Shown one piece after another: positions 44,174-54,779 of a stretch of DNA of 64,000 nucleotides. Under the pieces are notes generated by a model. That model made no database searches. It was not told the DNA's origin and saw only the letters and a program-made list of their open reading frames with translations. The translations under genes and the position numbers were made by a program. Source of the DNA: Sanderia malayensis (Eukaryota; Cnidaria; Scyphozoa; Semaeostomeae; Pelagiidae); contig RQOL01000861.1 of the NCBI GenBank assembly GCA_013076295.1, forward strand, positions 310,001 through 374,000, in the 5' to 3' direction. Within the stretch, counting starts at the first letter, position 1; every line of letters starts with the position of its first letter.

Positions 44174-44615
44174 TAGACAGGGACAAAAAGCTCAACCATC
44201 TAAGCAAGTGCCTAACTTAACTTTTTTTATTTTTGTATTCGTAGAATAGGTTATTGGGATTAATTTGAAACAACGTGCCATTCCTGGAAATGTTTCAGTA
44301 TCATGTGAACGATGATGTCACAAAATGGCCTGAAAAGTTGTATAAACCACAATATCTTGACATACAAGATCTACTGATATGAAACTTGCATATTTAGAAA
44401 GAGCATTTAAAGAGCTTGCGATTGATATATAGCTTATTTCAAAATGATGACATCAGCATTTTGACCGATGACGCCATCAAAGTTTCTAGCCACTGTATTT
44501 GAAGTGTTTTTTTGATAGAGGCAACCGGTAAGTATGAGATAAACATCGGTGGATACAGTGCTCAAAGTCTACAAAACATGACACTTTTCCATTACATATT
44601 GGGTGTGCCCTAAAG
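44174..44615 (+). repeat. Academ-like element, left terminal inverted repeat
   Basis: Matches the reverse complement of about 50290-50714 with clear divergence and small indels (for instance atgatgacatcagcattttg against ataatgccatcagcattttt). This divergence contrasts with the near-identical TIRs of the two transposons in the LTR, so this insertion is probably older. Confidence 0.8.
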
Positions 44616-44764
44616 TTGGCGGAACATGAAATGCCATGCGCAATATAATTATGCACTTGCACGGTACTTGTTTGCAGACTAGGAGTGCTTTGAGAAGTTC
44701 GAAGAAAAAGGAGCTTAGATATATTCGAATTCAGCATATTAATTATATTTGCATTCCAATTTCG

Positions 44765-44895
44765 AGCTCAGAAATGATATCAGTGAAATCTGCCAGTTTC
44801 TTGGTTCAAAGTTATGGGGTGATCTTCCAGTGGTGCATGCAATGACAGATTGCGATAAAACGTCATACTTCTATAAAGTGGGGAAAGTGAAGGTG
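44765..44895 (+). repeat. Misplaced duplicate of an internal ORF segment
   Basis: This block (atatcagtgaaatctgccag to gaaggtgctaaaaa) repeats 49253-49378 from the 3' part of the same element, at about 95% identity, but sits next to the left TIR. It is out of order with the gene and carries no frame of its own. Confidence 0.85.
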
Positions 44896-45501
44896 CTAAA
44901 AATTACTTTCAATATCCCCTGCTAAAAACAATAAAATATATAATGAAATGATGGTGCAAATTATGCTACAATAGTTTTGGGGCCTACTATACTTCCGCAC
45001 AGCTTTGCCTTTCACTTACAGGCATTCATTTTTATCAACTTATCCCAACGACAAGAAAGCAACTCCTCTCCTGCGTTTTTGTCGAAATAAAAATGGCTTT
45101 GTTGGGGCTTCTCGATAATGGCCAAACATAAAAGTTAACCAGCAGATAAGCCAACCAAATATCGTTTTCCCAATGTTTCTAATACGTCTCACTGCACTGC
45201 AGCAAAAAAGATTATCGACATTGATGAATTGATTGTAAAAGCAGCATGCGGCTAAACGGAAGAAGATTTGAGGGCGCGCATTGAATTGCATTGACACAAA
45301 CACACAAACATCAAACAGGATTTTTTCTCGACAAGGACTCAATTATATTCTGCTGCACAGCCGCTTCACTTCGTTCCGCTACGTGGCAGCAAAAACCCCC
45401 GAGTGGAAGTCAAAATGTTGCAACACATTTCTACGACTCCGATTTTGTATCAATTTTATGCGGCTTTGTTCTTAATTTGTTCATTTTACTCCAAAACAGA
45501 T

Positions 45502-46690
45502 AATGCTATCTTCAAGCCCATTTCTGAGTCCGGAAATTGTACAATCTGAGAACGTGTGCATCGTGTGCAATGAAGAATTTACGAAAAATCAGAAACAAGC
45601 AAAGCTAGGGGAAAAATGTTGGTTAAACTTTAAAAAAATGCGAAAACATGGGCAAGCATAGATATACCAACTGATGAACATAAGCATAGTTTCACAGAAG
45701 TTTATGAGTGCGTAAGAGAGTCAGATGAGGCATTTGGGTATGTTCATGATGGTTGCTGTATTGATTTCACAACTAAAAGTAGTCGCTTCTTAAATAAGTA
45801 TGGAACACTTGATTCCCTTGCAAAAGTGGATTCTAGCAATGCTGAAGGTGATAGCAAAAAGATTCAAGAACCTCCAAAGCGTAACATAAGGTACAGCAAA
45901 CGCCACTGTTTTATCTGCGATGCTCACCAGGTATGGTAATGCATACTGTGAGAGAGGTCTTGGTCGGTGTTCTTTGGACAGTGCAGCAAAGCGTCTTATT
46001 GAGTGGAAAAAAGTTTACATCAAGGATTCATCACATTGCTTTTTTCAAGCAGCAAAGCACTTGGAAATTCTCTTAAATGGCTCATCCCATGATATATTTG
46101 CTCTAGATGTCTTTTACCATCAATGCTGCTATCTAATATTTGCTTTCTTGCCACTTCAAGTCAATCAATGTGATCTCAGCAAAGAAAAGAAGAATAGCGT
46201 GATGCAAGCCTTTGACGTGATCAGTACAGTACACAATCGCTGCTTTGCAAGGATGTGGTTTAAAAGATGACAATCTGGCTAGATCGTTTGGTAGGATGAT
46301 ACGGCGACAGCTTCAGAGCTTGATTAAATGGAAAAGACAATAGCCACTAATGCCAGAAGAATTTACAGAAATGCTTGACCGTGGGACATTGCAGAGTCTT
46401 TATAATGCCATTTACTATACTATGCATGATTCTGCAAATAAAAATGAATATGGATATGCGATAACAAACTCCCACTTAAAAGCAATAAAGATATGGTCTT
46501 TGTCAAGTGACTGGGTGGGAGAGCCTGATAACTGAGGAAACCTCTCCAAAGCAAGCAGTTATGGTACTTGTAATACAGAGAATGACTGTCAGCAGAGAGG
46601 TTGCTAACATGCTGCATAAATGTAATCATGCAATCTCCTATCGCAATATCAGATTGCAAAATCTTGCCTGGTCTAGAATGGTACCCTAAC
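45502..46690 (+). pseudogene. Academ-like ORF, N-terminal part
   Basis: The ATG at 45502 opens text with CIVCNEEFTKNQKQAKLGEK, a C-x2-C start of a zinc-binding region that continues after a frameshift as SIDIPTDEHKHSFTEVYECV. RYSKRHCFICDAHQVW and GLGRCSLDSAAKRLIEWKKV follow. A conserved block HCFFQAAKHLEILLNGSSHD with FALDVFYHQCCY comes next. Later text SHLKAIKIWSLSSDW (about 46480-46510) is also conserved in multi-copy invertebrate proteins that I know only as TE-associated. At least three frame changes are present. Confidence 0.55.
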
Positions 46691-46710
46691 GAAAGCTACT
46701 GCTCTCAAAC

Positions 46711-47759
46711 ATGCGCAAAGGCGTCACAACTCATAGCACCTTGGACAACAATGATGAAAGGCAGCAAACCTTAACTGGTGCTGGTACAACTCATGACACC
46801 AACAAGATTCTATTCCACCTGCCAACAAGAGAACAAAGAGAAGAAACCCCCAAAATCGGATCTCAAGTAGAACGACCACTTGATATCTGGAACAGTGTTA
46901 AAAATGAAGTAACAGAAGTCGCGCCTTATAGCATCGGGAAACGTGTTGGTCCTCCCCCATTAAGAAATCAAAAAGACAACGAAAATCTGCATGGTGAACT
47001 TGACATGTGCTTCAAGACGGACATTGCGTGGGCTGCTGCAGGGCCCCTACATGTATATCTCCAAGGAGAAGAGCTGCCTTTACTTGCCTCCTGGACACCG
47101 TTTAATAAGAAAATCTCAACTGTATCAGCTGAGAAATGCATTCAAGAGTATTTACAAGTCATATCTCAGCCCCCAGAATATCCTGTTTGAAAAGAATACC
47201 TGGGTTTTCTGCTGGGGATCATTCACGATCTTGAGATTCCTCATATATTTGTCCACTCTGATGAGGCAGTTTATTCCAAACTGTGCCATATTCTCTGGAA
47301 AAACAAAGAGTTTACCATAATGTAATTTTGCTAATGGGTGGATTTCATCAACTGCGCGTAAGACAAAAATTGCTTTTTAAACGATGCAATTGCAGAGGGT
47401 ATAGACAGTGGTGCGTAGATGCAGGAATTATAGCATCGGACTCATCAGATCAAGCCTTTGAGGGGCGTCATTACTACAGAAGTATGAGAATCCACAAAGA
47501 GTGCTTCAATGCCCTAGTTCAGTTCAAGATCGAAAGAGACACTGAAAGCCATACAAAGACAGAACCAGAATTGTTATCTTCGTTTGTTGCTCTTAGAAAG
47601 GATCCCAGTGCAAAAACAGTTGAAAGAGTCGTTGACTCACCGAAATTCAATAACATGCTGGCCAGTCTAACAACCATTGACAGTGGCACTGAAGCTAGCA
47701 TGACCTTAGCCTATCTTGAAGATGTTTCTTCCATGCTGGCAATGGTATCAGCCGTTTGA
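46711..47759 (+). pseudogene. Academ-like ORF, central part
   Basis: Frames 46711-47190 and 47283-47759 together give LLASWTPFNKKIS, EYLQVISQPPEYPV, IFVHSDEAVYSKLCHILWKN, then LMGGFHQLRVRQKLLFKRC and QWCVDAGIIASDSSDQ. The acidic residues in HSDEAVY and the WCVDAG block are candidates for catalytic positions of the transposase core, which is inference. MRIHKECFNALVQFKIERD follows. Two frameshifts separate the segments. Confidence 0.5.
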
Positions 47760-48080
47760 GAAGGAAACATAGAGTGGCACCTGCGATCCGAGAGAGACAT
47801 CTGAGAGAGACATGGTTGAAGGCAAATTTTTGCCTTCAACCATCAAAATTATGCATGATATTGCAGCTACCAGAATGTTTATCTCCGTTCATTGCAACAG
47901 GAAGGGCACACAGCCTTTAAAGAGCTGAAAATGAAAGGATTCAGAGCAAGCATCGGAGAGGAAATATTCTTATCTATTGATGGCGACCTTATGATACAGT
48001 TATTCAACAAATAAACAAAAGGAACTGCAGGGCCTTTCTGTTGTGGGTTCAGTACCAATACTGAGTCAGTCAATACATGG

Positions 48081-50091
48081 GTGAGAACCATTCATTTTCA
48101 TAGTAATCTCCATGAGACTTTTAGAAAGCAACTCATTATGAAGATGTCTTCCATGCCCAAGGAACTCAGTTGCAACAGCAAACAGAATCATTCAAATCAC
48201 GTTAATAGTCTCAGGAATCAGTTGACCAAGTATGGTGTAGACCCCTTTGACAAATGCGTACCAAAGTGTTTACCAACTGGAGTGGAAATTGATAAAGCTG
48301 TAGTCAGAGGTATGTTTGATGCAATATTTATGGGCAATGCCCGTTTCAAGAAATTCATTAATGAGAGACTTGAAAGTAACAAAACAGGGTTCTTTGATCC
48401 AATAAAGCGAGCCAAGCTCAAGAATGGAATCAAAAAGAAGAAAGCAGTCCCAAAAGCGGTGACATTGCTCAAAGAAGATCGCCAGGCATTTGGTCTTGTT
48501 GTTGCGACGTCTATCAGCTTACAAGAAGCATTTAAGTACCCCATAACAACAGTTTCATTGGCTGTCGCCACTATGGATTCAACGCTAAGACAGTCTGACA
48601 AAGCTTCTGTCAGAAATTTTTTGATCCATGAATGCAACTCAATCTCTGAACAACCACCAAAAAATTGCTCTTCGTTTATCGATGGGCTGGCTGCAGTAAG
48701 GTCCTTGCAGCCCAAGAAGACATACCGTGTATGGCTGGGAAGCTTTCTACAGTTTGCAAAACCACCCTACAATTCTAAGCCAATTCAAGTAGGACTGATA
48801 AATGACACCTACAAAGCAGACAGTGTCAAAGGAGGCATAAGGAAGGAGCGTGGTGTATCAGGATTAAAAGTGAAAATAGATGGCTTCGATCAACTTATGC
48901 TGCAGGGCAACAAATGGCAAGAATTCTTAAGCAGCAGAGAGAATAAAGAAGAACTGATACAACTTCTCGTGAAGTACTTGGGAACAGACGAATGTATGAG
49001 TGAGTTAGAGCATCCTTACATAATAGCAGCGGGAGATTCTACATTTGCAGTTCCTAATGGAATGGTTAGCAGGCTTTATCAGTGCCACCACGAAGAAGCT
49101 GATACACGCCTTGTCCTCCATGCTTTGCTACCTGACACTGATGTTGTTGTGGTTGCCAAAGACATCGATGTCCTGATCTCTTTGATTTGGGCATATGAGC
49201 AGAGAAATGTCACAAAGAAATGGCATATGAAATATGACCATAAAAATATGCTGATATCAGTGAAATCTGCCAGTTTCTTGGTTCAAAGTTATGCGGTGAT
49301 CTTCCAGTGGTGCATGCCATGACAGATTGCGATAAAACATCATACTTCTTTAAAGTGGGGAAAGTGAAGGTGCTAAAAAGGCTCATCAAAGCAGAAAGTA
49401 AAGCTGACTTGCTGGTGGACCTCGGAGAAGATGAATCAGTCAGTGAGTTTATGGCAGAGGATGCCAAAGAATTCATTTGTGCTGTCTTGTACTCAGGAAA
49501 GAACAAGGAAACATATATGGAGACAAGACTTCGACTGTACGAAGAAATGAAAGTGAAGTCCTCTATGAGCCTTCCGCCAGATCCTGATTCTGTTATCCAA
49601 CTAATAAAGCGAGCACATTATCGAGTTTACTTCTGGCGAAGATGCTTTCAGATCAATATTGAAATGATATCCTTTGCCAATTATGCATGAAAGTGGTGCA
49701 AAAAACAGGAGCTTGTAGTTCCAGTGTGGTTCAAGGGAGATTAGTTTCTTCCATCTCTACCAAAAAAGAAGCGCAAAAAGACCAAGAACAATAACGATGC
49801 CGATGACAAAGAGGTGGTTGTCAAAATGAGCTTGAACAGCAGCGATGAAAGAACAAGCGGAAGAGTTGACAAACAATGAAAAAGGCAAGCGAGGAAGAGC
49901 AGATCAGGTCCTTGTGAACAACCGTTCAGCCCTTTTCAGTATCAAACCGACGATGAGCAGCAAGAAAGTCAGACAGAAGTGGATGTTACAAGTGAAGCAG
50001 ATGGTGCAGTGTTTTCTAGCAGTACGGAAAGTGATTCAGAAGTTTCAGACTTTCTTTCGAGTGAGGATTCTGGCAATGAGTGGATTCCTTA
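48081..50091 (+). pseudogene. Academ-like ORF, PIN/XPG-like nuclease part
   Basis: Frame 48081-49322, then a shift to 49307-49690. Key features: SSFIDGLAAVRSLQPKKTYR (possible N-terminal acidic residue), CHHEEADTRLVLHALLPDTD and VVVVAKDIDVLISLIWAYEQ, which give the E-x-AD and D-x-D acidic cluster of PIN/FEN/XPG-fold nucleases. LPVVHAMTDCDKTSYFFKVG (about 49300-49357) matches the following helix-turn region. A basic stretch and an acidic Ser-rich tail (SDSEVSDFLSSEDSGNEWIP) close the gene at 50091. The acidic residues survive, but frameshifts make the copy inactive. Confidence 0.6.
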
Positions 50092-50289
50092 GATATTAAA
50101 CCCCGTACCCAACCCTCAAACTTATATCCTAAAATTAACCTTATAATCTATCCGGATAATCTAACCCATATGCTGAATTTGACTTTAGTAAAGAAAGGAC
50201 AAAAATCATTTGAGAACGTCATATCCTTAAGTCCTGGCATCATACTTCAAAATGCTGATGTCATCACGTATTTGTGTGTTTTGACAACT

Positions 50290-50714
50290 TTAGGGCACAC
50301 AATCAACTTTGTAGACTTTGAGCACTCTATCCACTGATGTTTATGTCATGCTTACCAGTAGCCTCTATAAAAAAAATAGCTCAAATAGAGTTACAAGAAA
50401 CTTTGATGACATCATCGGTAAAAATGCTGATGGCATTATTTTGAAGTAAGTTATATATGAATCGAAAGCTCTTTAAATGCTCTTTCTAAATATGGATATC
50501 AGTATATCATATGAATATCTTTTGTATGTCCGAAGATATTGCAGTTTATACAACTTTTAGGCCATTTTGTGACGTCACCGTTCAGATGATACTGAAACAT
50601 TTCCAGGAATGGTACGTTGTCTTAAATTAATCCTAATAACATGTTTTACAAATAAAAACCTTAAAAAGTTAACTTAGGCACTTGCCTAGATGGTTGGGCA
50701 TTTTTCCCGTTCTA
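50290..50714 (-). repeat. Academ-like element, right terminal inverted repeat
   Basis: Inverse of the left arm. The inner boundary is approximate because similarity fades around gtgtgccctaaagtt. Confidence 0.8.
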
Positions 50715-50717
50715 TAT

Positions 50718-50984
50718 TGATGTATAGCTTGCCACTGGAGCAAAGACTTCTTTGTAGTCTAACCCAGCCTCTTGTGAAAAGCCTTGGGTGCCCAATCTTG
50801 CCTTATGTTGATTCACACTGCCATCTGAATTTCTCTTCGCTTTGAAGATCCACTTACATCCAACCTCAATCTTCCCTTGTTGTAACTCAGCCAGATTTCA
50901 GATTTTGTTCTTTATATGCGATTTATATTGAGCTTCAGCAGCATTTTTCCATTTGATTGCTTCAGGACAGCTTAAAGTTTCTAT
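50718..50984 (-). pseudogene. Copia reverse transcriptase, N-terminal part
   Basis: Readable on the minus strand: EAIKWKNAAEAQYKSHIKN, GCKWIFKAKRNSDGSVNQHK and ARLGTQGFSQEAGLDYKEVF followed by APVASYTSI. These are the first RT blocks of copia elements. The 6.54-kb element 44174-50714 separates this from the rest of RT. Confidence 0.8.
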
Positions 50985-51805
50985 CTATCTCTTCTCAGCT
51001 CCATAGAGATGTTTAGAGTCCCACCAATCACCTGTTATAGATCCCAGTCTCTTTGGTGCTGATTTCTGACGTTGTGATCTTCTTGGCAATCTCTGTTCTT
51101 CGACGTTTTCAAGTTCAGCAATCTGTTGTTCAACTTCTGCACATTCATTGTTCATCGCATTGTCTGCATTATCATCTTCAGCATTATCATCTTCAGACAT
51201 TGCACACTTTGGAAAAAGACTATCCAATACAATGATTTCTTGATCTTGCATCATGTCATTTCTTTGAGTAATTCCAAAACTATTTTCAATGAATTTTGCA
51301 TCTCTGATGCTAAACATCCTTTTAGTTTTAGGAACATAGAACTTATATCCTTTACAGTTCCCTTGGTAGCCAATGAACACACAAGTTAAGGACTTGCTGT
51401 GAAGCTTCTTACGCTTTTGATCTGGCTTGTGAACATATGCATTGCAACCAAAGGTTCTAAAGTGACTAACGCCTGGCTTACTTCCATGCCAACATTCATA
51501 TGGTGTCATTCCATTGACTGCCACAGTTGGAAAAATGAATTTCGCAGATAAACTGCAGTATTAACAGCTTCTGCCCAGAAATTCAGTTGTAACTTCGCAT
51601 GATAAAGCATTGATCGAGTTGTTTCCATAATTGTTCTATTCATCCATTCTGAGACTCTGTTTTGCTTAGGATTCATAGGAACAGTGAATTCTTTATTCTT
51701 TCGCCTTTCACCTTTATTCTTCAGAAAATAAATGGTAGTGAATCTTGGATAATCATCAATAAGGGTTACAAAATACCTTGATCCTCCTATACAGGGCACA
51801 TGCAT
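50985..51805 (-). pseudogene. Copia integrase remnant
   Basis: The text YFVTLIDDYPRFTTIYFLKN (around the second half of core strand 1) is followed by an internal deletion, then PKQNRVSEWMNRTIMETTRS with the catalytic Glu region. A frame change precedes MTPYECWHGSKPGVSHFRTF and the C-terminal CNAYVHKPDQKRKKLHSKS block, a copia hallmark. The central catalytic Asp block is missing. Confidence 0.8.
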
Positions 51806-52036
51806 TGGGCCACATACATCTGTATTGATCTTTTCTAATACTTGATGGCTTCAATGCTGGCTCTTCTTGGGGAATGGTTGACGATGCATTTTCCCCTCTG
51901 CACAGCCTTGACAGTCTCGGCTAAATTCTTCTTTTGGATTGAATTCTGCACCATTAACCATAGACTTGTCCTTTAGAAGCTTCAAATTATCAAAACCCAA
52001 ATTTCCATAACGGCAGTGCCACGGCTCTAACGAATT

Positions 52037-53201
52037 TTAATCATTGATCTTTGACATCAAACAGGTATCATCACATGATTCAGAATTGAGCTTGTATAGT
52101 TTTCCATACTTTTTACCAATACAGAATTTTCTGTCGTTCATTAGCAGATGACATAATTGCCCTTTAAACTGTAAAATGGCTCCCTTTTCAGTCATTGTAG
52201 GTAATGAAAACAACTTGGTTTGTATTTTTGGCACATACAGGACATCAGCAAGAAGTAAACTTACTTTTCCTTCCCATCATAGACTATTGCACGCGAGTTG
52301 CCTTTTCCAAATGCCAGAAATATGCTATCATCAGCAAGCATTATTTTCAGTGCACTTTTGAATGCAGTGTAGTTACACATTTCTTTCTTCTTTGGTGTCA
52401 TGTGCTTAGAAGCTCCAGAGTCAATCCACCATTCTTTGCACTCAGATGATTTATCATCCACAGATAGAGCAACTTCATAATTATTTCCAGGCACATCATC
52501 TTCAATGACTTTCGCCATATTGACTGGTTCTTCTGTCTGCTTTTTCTTCGTGTCTGCTTTATTCTTATAGTAGTTTTTAGCAAAATGTCCAGGCCTTTTG
52601 CAATAATGACATTTGAATCGACTTGTATTTGAATCACATTTCCTGCTCAGCAGCACGTCTTCATCGCCTTTAACAGTTTCCAGACTCCCGCAACTTCCGC
52701 TATGCATCTTTTCATATTCACGAATCAAACGACCTCTCACATAATCCCAAGTTGACATTTCTTCTTTTTTTTCTAATGCAGTTATTAGAAAATTGTATTT
52801 TTCGGGAAGACTACTGATCAGAATGATAACTACGTCGTTTTCATTCACAGTATCTCCCACTCCTTCCATATGTTCTGCAAGCGTTTTTATGTAATTTATG
52901 TGATCCAGCATTTTTGTCCTTTTTTCATCTTAGCCGCATATAGTTTTCTCTTGTACAATATCTTCTGTGGCAAGGATTTTCGCTCAAAATGCTGTGCCAA
53001 ATTTTCCTATGCTTCTCGTGCATTTTCGGCAGATCTCACATGAATTTGTAAACTTGGTATCAGAGACAGGCATATTGTTGCAAGGGCGGTGTGGTCTCGC
53101 TTCTTGAACTTCCCTTGTTGATCAGCATTTGTTCCAATTGGAAAGGCTTCAGTTCCATTGACAATGTCCCATAGGTCTTGTTCAATCAAGTTCATTTTCA
53201 T
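52037..53201 (-). pseudogene. Copia gag and protease remnant
   Basis: Minus strand: EQDLWDIVNGTEAFP and AENAREA (53185-53010), the copia gag core; a frameshift; then MLDHINYIKTLAEHMEGVGD with SSLPEKYNFLITALE. The zinc knuckle CHYCKRPGHFAKNYY at about 52610 has Tyr in place of the last Cys. The protease shows WWIDSGASKHMT (about 52435-52400), with the DSG active site. The pre-integrase segment follows (52234-52037). Confidence 0.8.
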
Positions 53202-53384
53202 TTGGAACTTCCAATGATAATAATTATCACTGTTAAGTCAAGGTCCTCTGTACTGACTGCCATTTCGAAATGTTATCAGAATACTCTGAGTCTATTCTGC
53301 AACTTCCTTGTGAATCTTCAAAACGTTGATAAAAAAACAATAACACATACACAAATTTAAATAGCGTTCTCTGGGCTCATAACC

Positions 53385-53578
53385 TAATAAAAGTTACGAG
53401 TGAAGCGATCAAAGACAAGAAATATATTTCAATGTATTACTCAAATCAAACGTAAAACAGCAACTAAGAATAAAGATCATACGACCTGAGTCCGTTAGTC
53501 TAAAGGTCAATGACAAGGTACAAAATATCAATCAGGATTACAAATACGAGTCATAACAATAATCATAGATTCTTAATA
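53385..53578 (-). repeat. Copia 5' LTR (intact, uninterrupted)
   Basis: 194 bp starting TATTAAGAATC and ending ...CTTTTATTA on the minus strand. It matches, piece by piece, the interrupted left LTR. It contains the uninterrupted sequences tgtattactcaaatc and aagaataaagatcatac that correspond to the Harbinger and HECT-transposon insertion points. Confidence 0.85.
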
Positions 53579-53599
53579 AAAAGGCTGTAATGGGGGCAA

Positions 53600-53725
53600 A
53601 AATGCTTCAAAAATATCTCCGATTTCGTTGAAACTCAACTTCTAGGGTAACTCATGGGTGGTGAATTCGAATCTGAAGCCAAAATTTGAAAATCTTTCAT
53701 TTTAGGGGCAAAAACGGGGGTAACG
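53600..53725. repeat. 120-bp dispersed repeat unit (right of copia)
   Basis: Contains ccgatttcgttgaaactcaa, gtgaattcgaatctgaagcc and tttcattttaggggcaaaaa. It is the partner of 35060-35195 on the other side of the copia element. Confidence 0.7.
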
Positions 53726-53736
53726 TGTGGTAAAAA

Positions 53737-53930
53737 TGTTTACAGTTATTAGAGAAAACGAATCGACAGATAAACACAACTGGTTTCCGAAAACATAGCA
53801 GCATAACTAATATTCGAAAATAGAAAAGCAGCAGTTATTATATCAAGTGTCAATCAAAATTAGTCCAACAGCAGAAGTTATTGTTAATGTCTCTTTATAT
53901 TTCGTATCATCCAACTCAATACTTTCAACA
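53737..53930 (-). repeat. Second copia family: 3' LTR
   Basis: 194 bp, TGTTTACAG...CTTTCAACA on the plus strand, with TG...CA ends. On the minus strand it follows a purine tract (gagtgggag, complement of 53931-53939). Its sequence differs from the LTR of the element at 35200-53578. It belongs to the RNase H fragment at 54093-54430. Confidence 0.75.
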
Positions 53931-54092
53931 CTCCCACTCGAAAATCACTTGATTTCAATAGTCTCAAAGCTATTAAATAGTCTCAAAGCTTCTGATTACA
54001 CTTTATAAGACATACCAATCATCAATCTAAATCTTTCAACCAGGTTTCTTGGTAACGCTTTTGTAAGTGTGTCTGCCACCATGTCATTAGTT

Positions 54093-54430
54093 TCATAATT
54101 TTTCAAAATAATTTCTTTGCTTAGGATTCTTTGAAATGGCGATTGCTCCCTGGTTATCCTCTTCAATAATTGTTGCTTCGTTTTGATGAAACTTCAGATC
54201 TTTTAACAATGCTCGCAGCCATATCGCTTCTTGTGTAGCAATACTGGCTGCAACATATTCGGCTTCTGTAGAAGATAAAGCAATCGTAGTTTGTTTCTTC
54301 CTTTTCCAACTAATCACTCATGAAGGCATAACCTGAGTTTGGATCACTACCCCAATCTGCATCTGTATATCCCCTGAGTTGAATATCTTTATTTTCTTTA
54401 TTTCCATCGAAAACTTCTCCCCATTCAAGA
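54093..54430 (-). pseudogene. Copia RNase H fragment (second element)
   Basis: The minus strand reads an ADWGSDPN-like segment after a frameshift, then ISWKRKKQTTIALSSTEAEY and AIWLRALLKDLKF and EEDNQGAIAISKNP. These are the hallmark RNase H blocks of Ty1/copia, with SSTEAEY and DNQGA conserved. Only the last third of pol and the 3' LTR remain. Confidence 0.85.
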
Positions 54431-54469
54431 ATTCAATACTCTTAACAAAAATGGCAAAAAAATAAATGT

Positions 54470-54690
54470 TCTCTGATTTCGTTGAAAATTGACTTCTAAG
54501 GTAACGGTTGTAAATTCGAATCTCAAATCAAAATTTGAAAATGTTTCATTTAAGGGGTAATTAGGGGGTAATTAGGGGGGGTTAAAGTTTTCCAAAAATA
54601 AATGTTGTCCAATTTTACTGAAAATTAGTTTCTAGAGTAATTCAAGCGTGCAGAATTCAGAAATCAAACTTATTTTTCGAGATCTTGGCA
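54470..54690. repeat. Two more 120-bp dispersed repeat units
   Basis: 54470-54580 carries ctgatttcgttgaaaattga and gtaaattcgaatctcaaatc. 54590-54690 carries ccaattttactgaaaattag and gtgcagaattcagaaatcaa. Both are diverged copies of the units on either side of the first copia. Confidence 0.65.
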
Positions 54691-54779
54691 TATGAAGTGT
54701 CAGAGAGGGGAAAAAATGGACTAGTATGCATCAAAATTGTCGGATTGTGCCCTCCCTAAAGGACCCCGCCGCTACAAAC

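Larger units (their letters stand above)
44174..50714 (+). mobile_element. 6.54-kb DNA transposon with PIN/XPG-like protein (Academ-like), TSD TAT
   Basis: Inserted in the copia RT. Ends align as TAGACAGGGACAAAAAGCTC and the inverse of TAGAACGGGAAAAATGCCC, followed by the shared AACCATCTA(A/G)GCAAGTGCC. TAT is duplicated (44171-44173, 50715-50717), and removing the element rejoins the copia RT frame (SYTSI / RTVLAIA). TIRs are about 440 bp (44174 to about 44615; about 50290 to 50714) and visibly diverged. The interior is a long, frameshifted plus-strand gene with zinc-finger, conserved central and PIN/XPG-like parts. The 3-bp duplication and XPG-like domain suggest the Academ superfamily; this is inference. 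Confidence 0.75.
35200..53578 (-). mobile_element. Ty1/copia element, opened by three later insertions
   Basis: Two LTRs of 194 bp bound it: the right one is intact (53385-53578) and the left one is in three pieces (35200-35254, 38417-38454, 43484-43584). Inside, on the minus strand, are gag, protease and integrase (53.2-51.0 kb) and RT (50.98-43.68 kb, split). Next to the 5' LTR is GGTTATGAGCCCAGAG (53384 leftward), a plausible half-tRNA primer site; next to the 3' LTR is the purine tract aaagtgggag (43585-43594). Flanking 5-mers AAAAC and AAAAG may be a worn target duplication. The RNase H region is deleted. Confidence 0.85.

Noticed and set aside
48218..48715. 165-aa minus-strand ORF
   Set aside because: Antisense shadow of the PIN/XPG-like coding region, which has clear family motifs on the plus strand.
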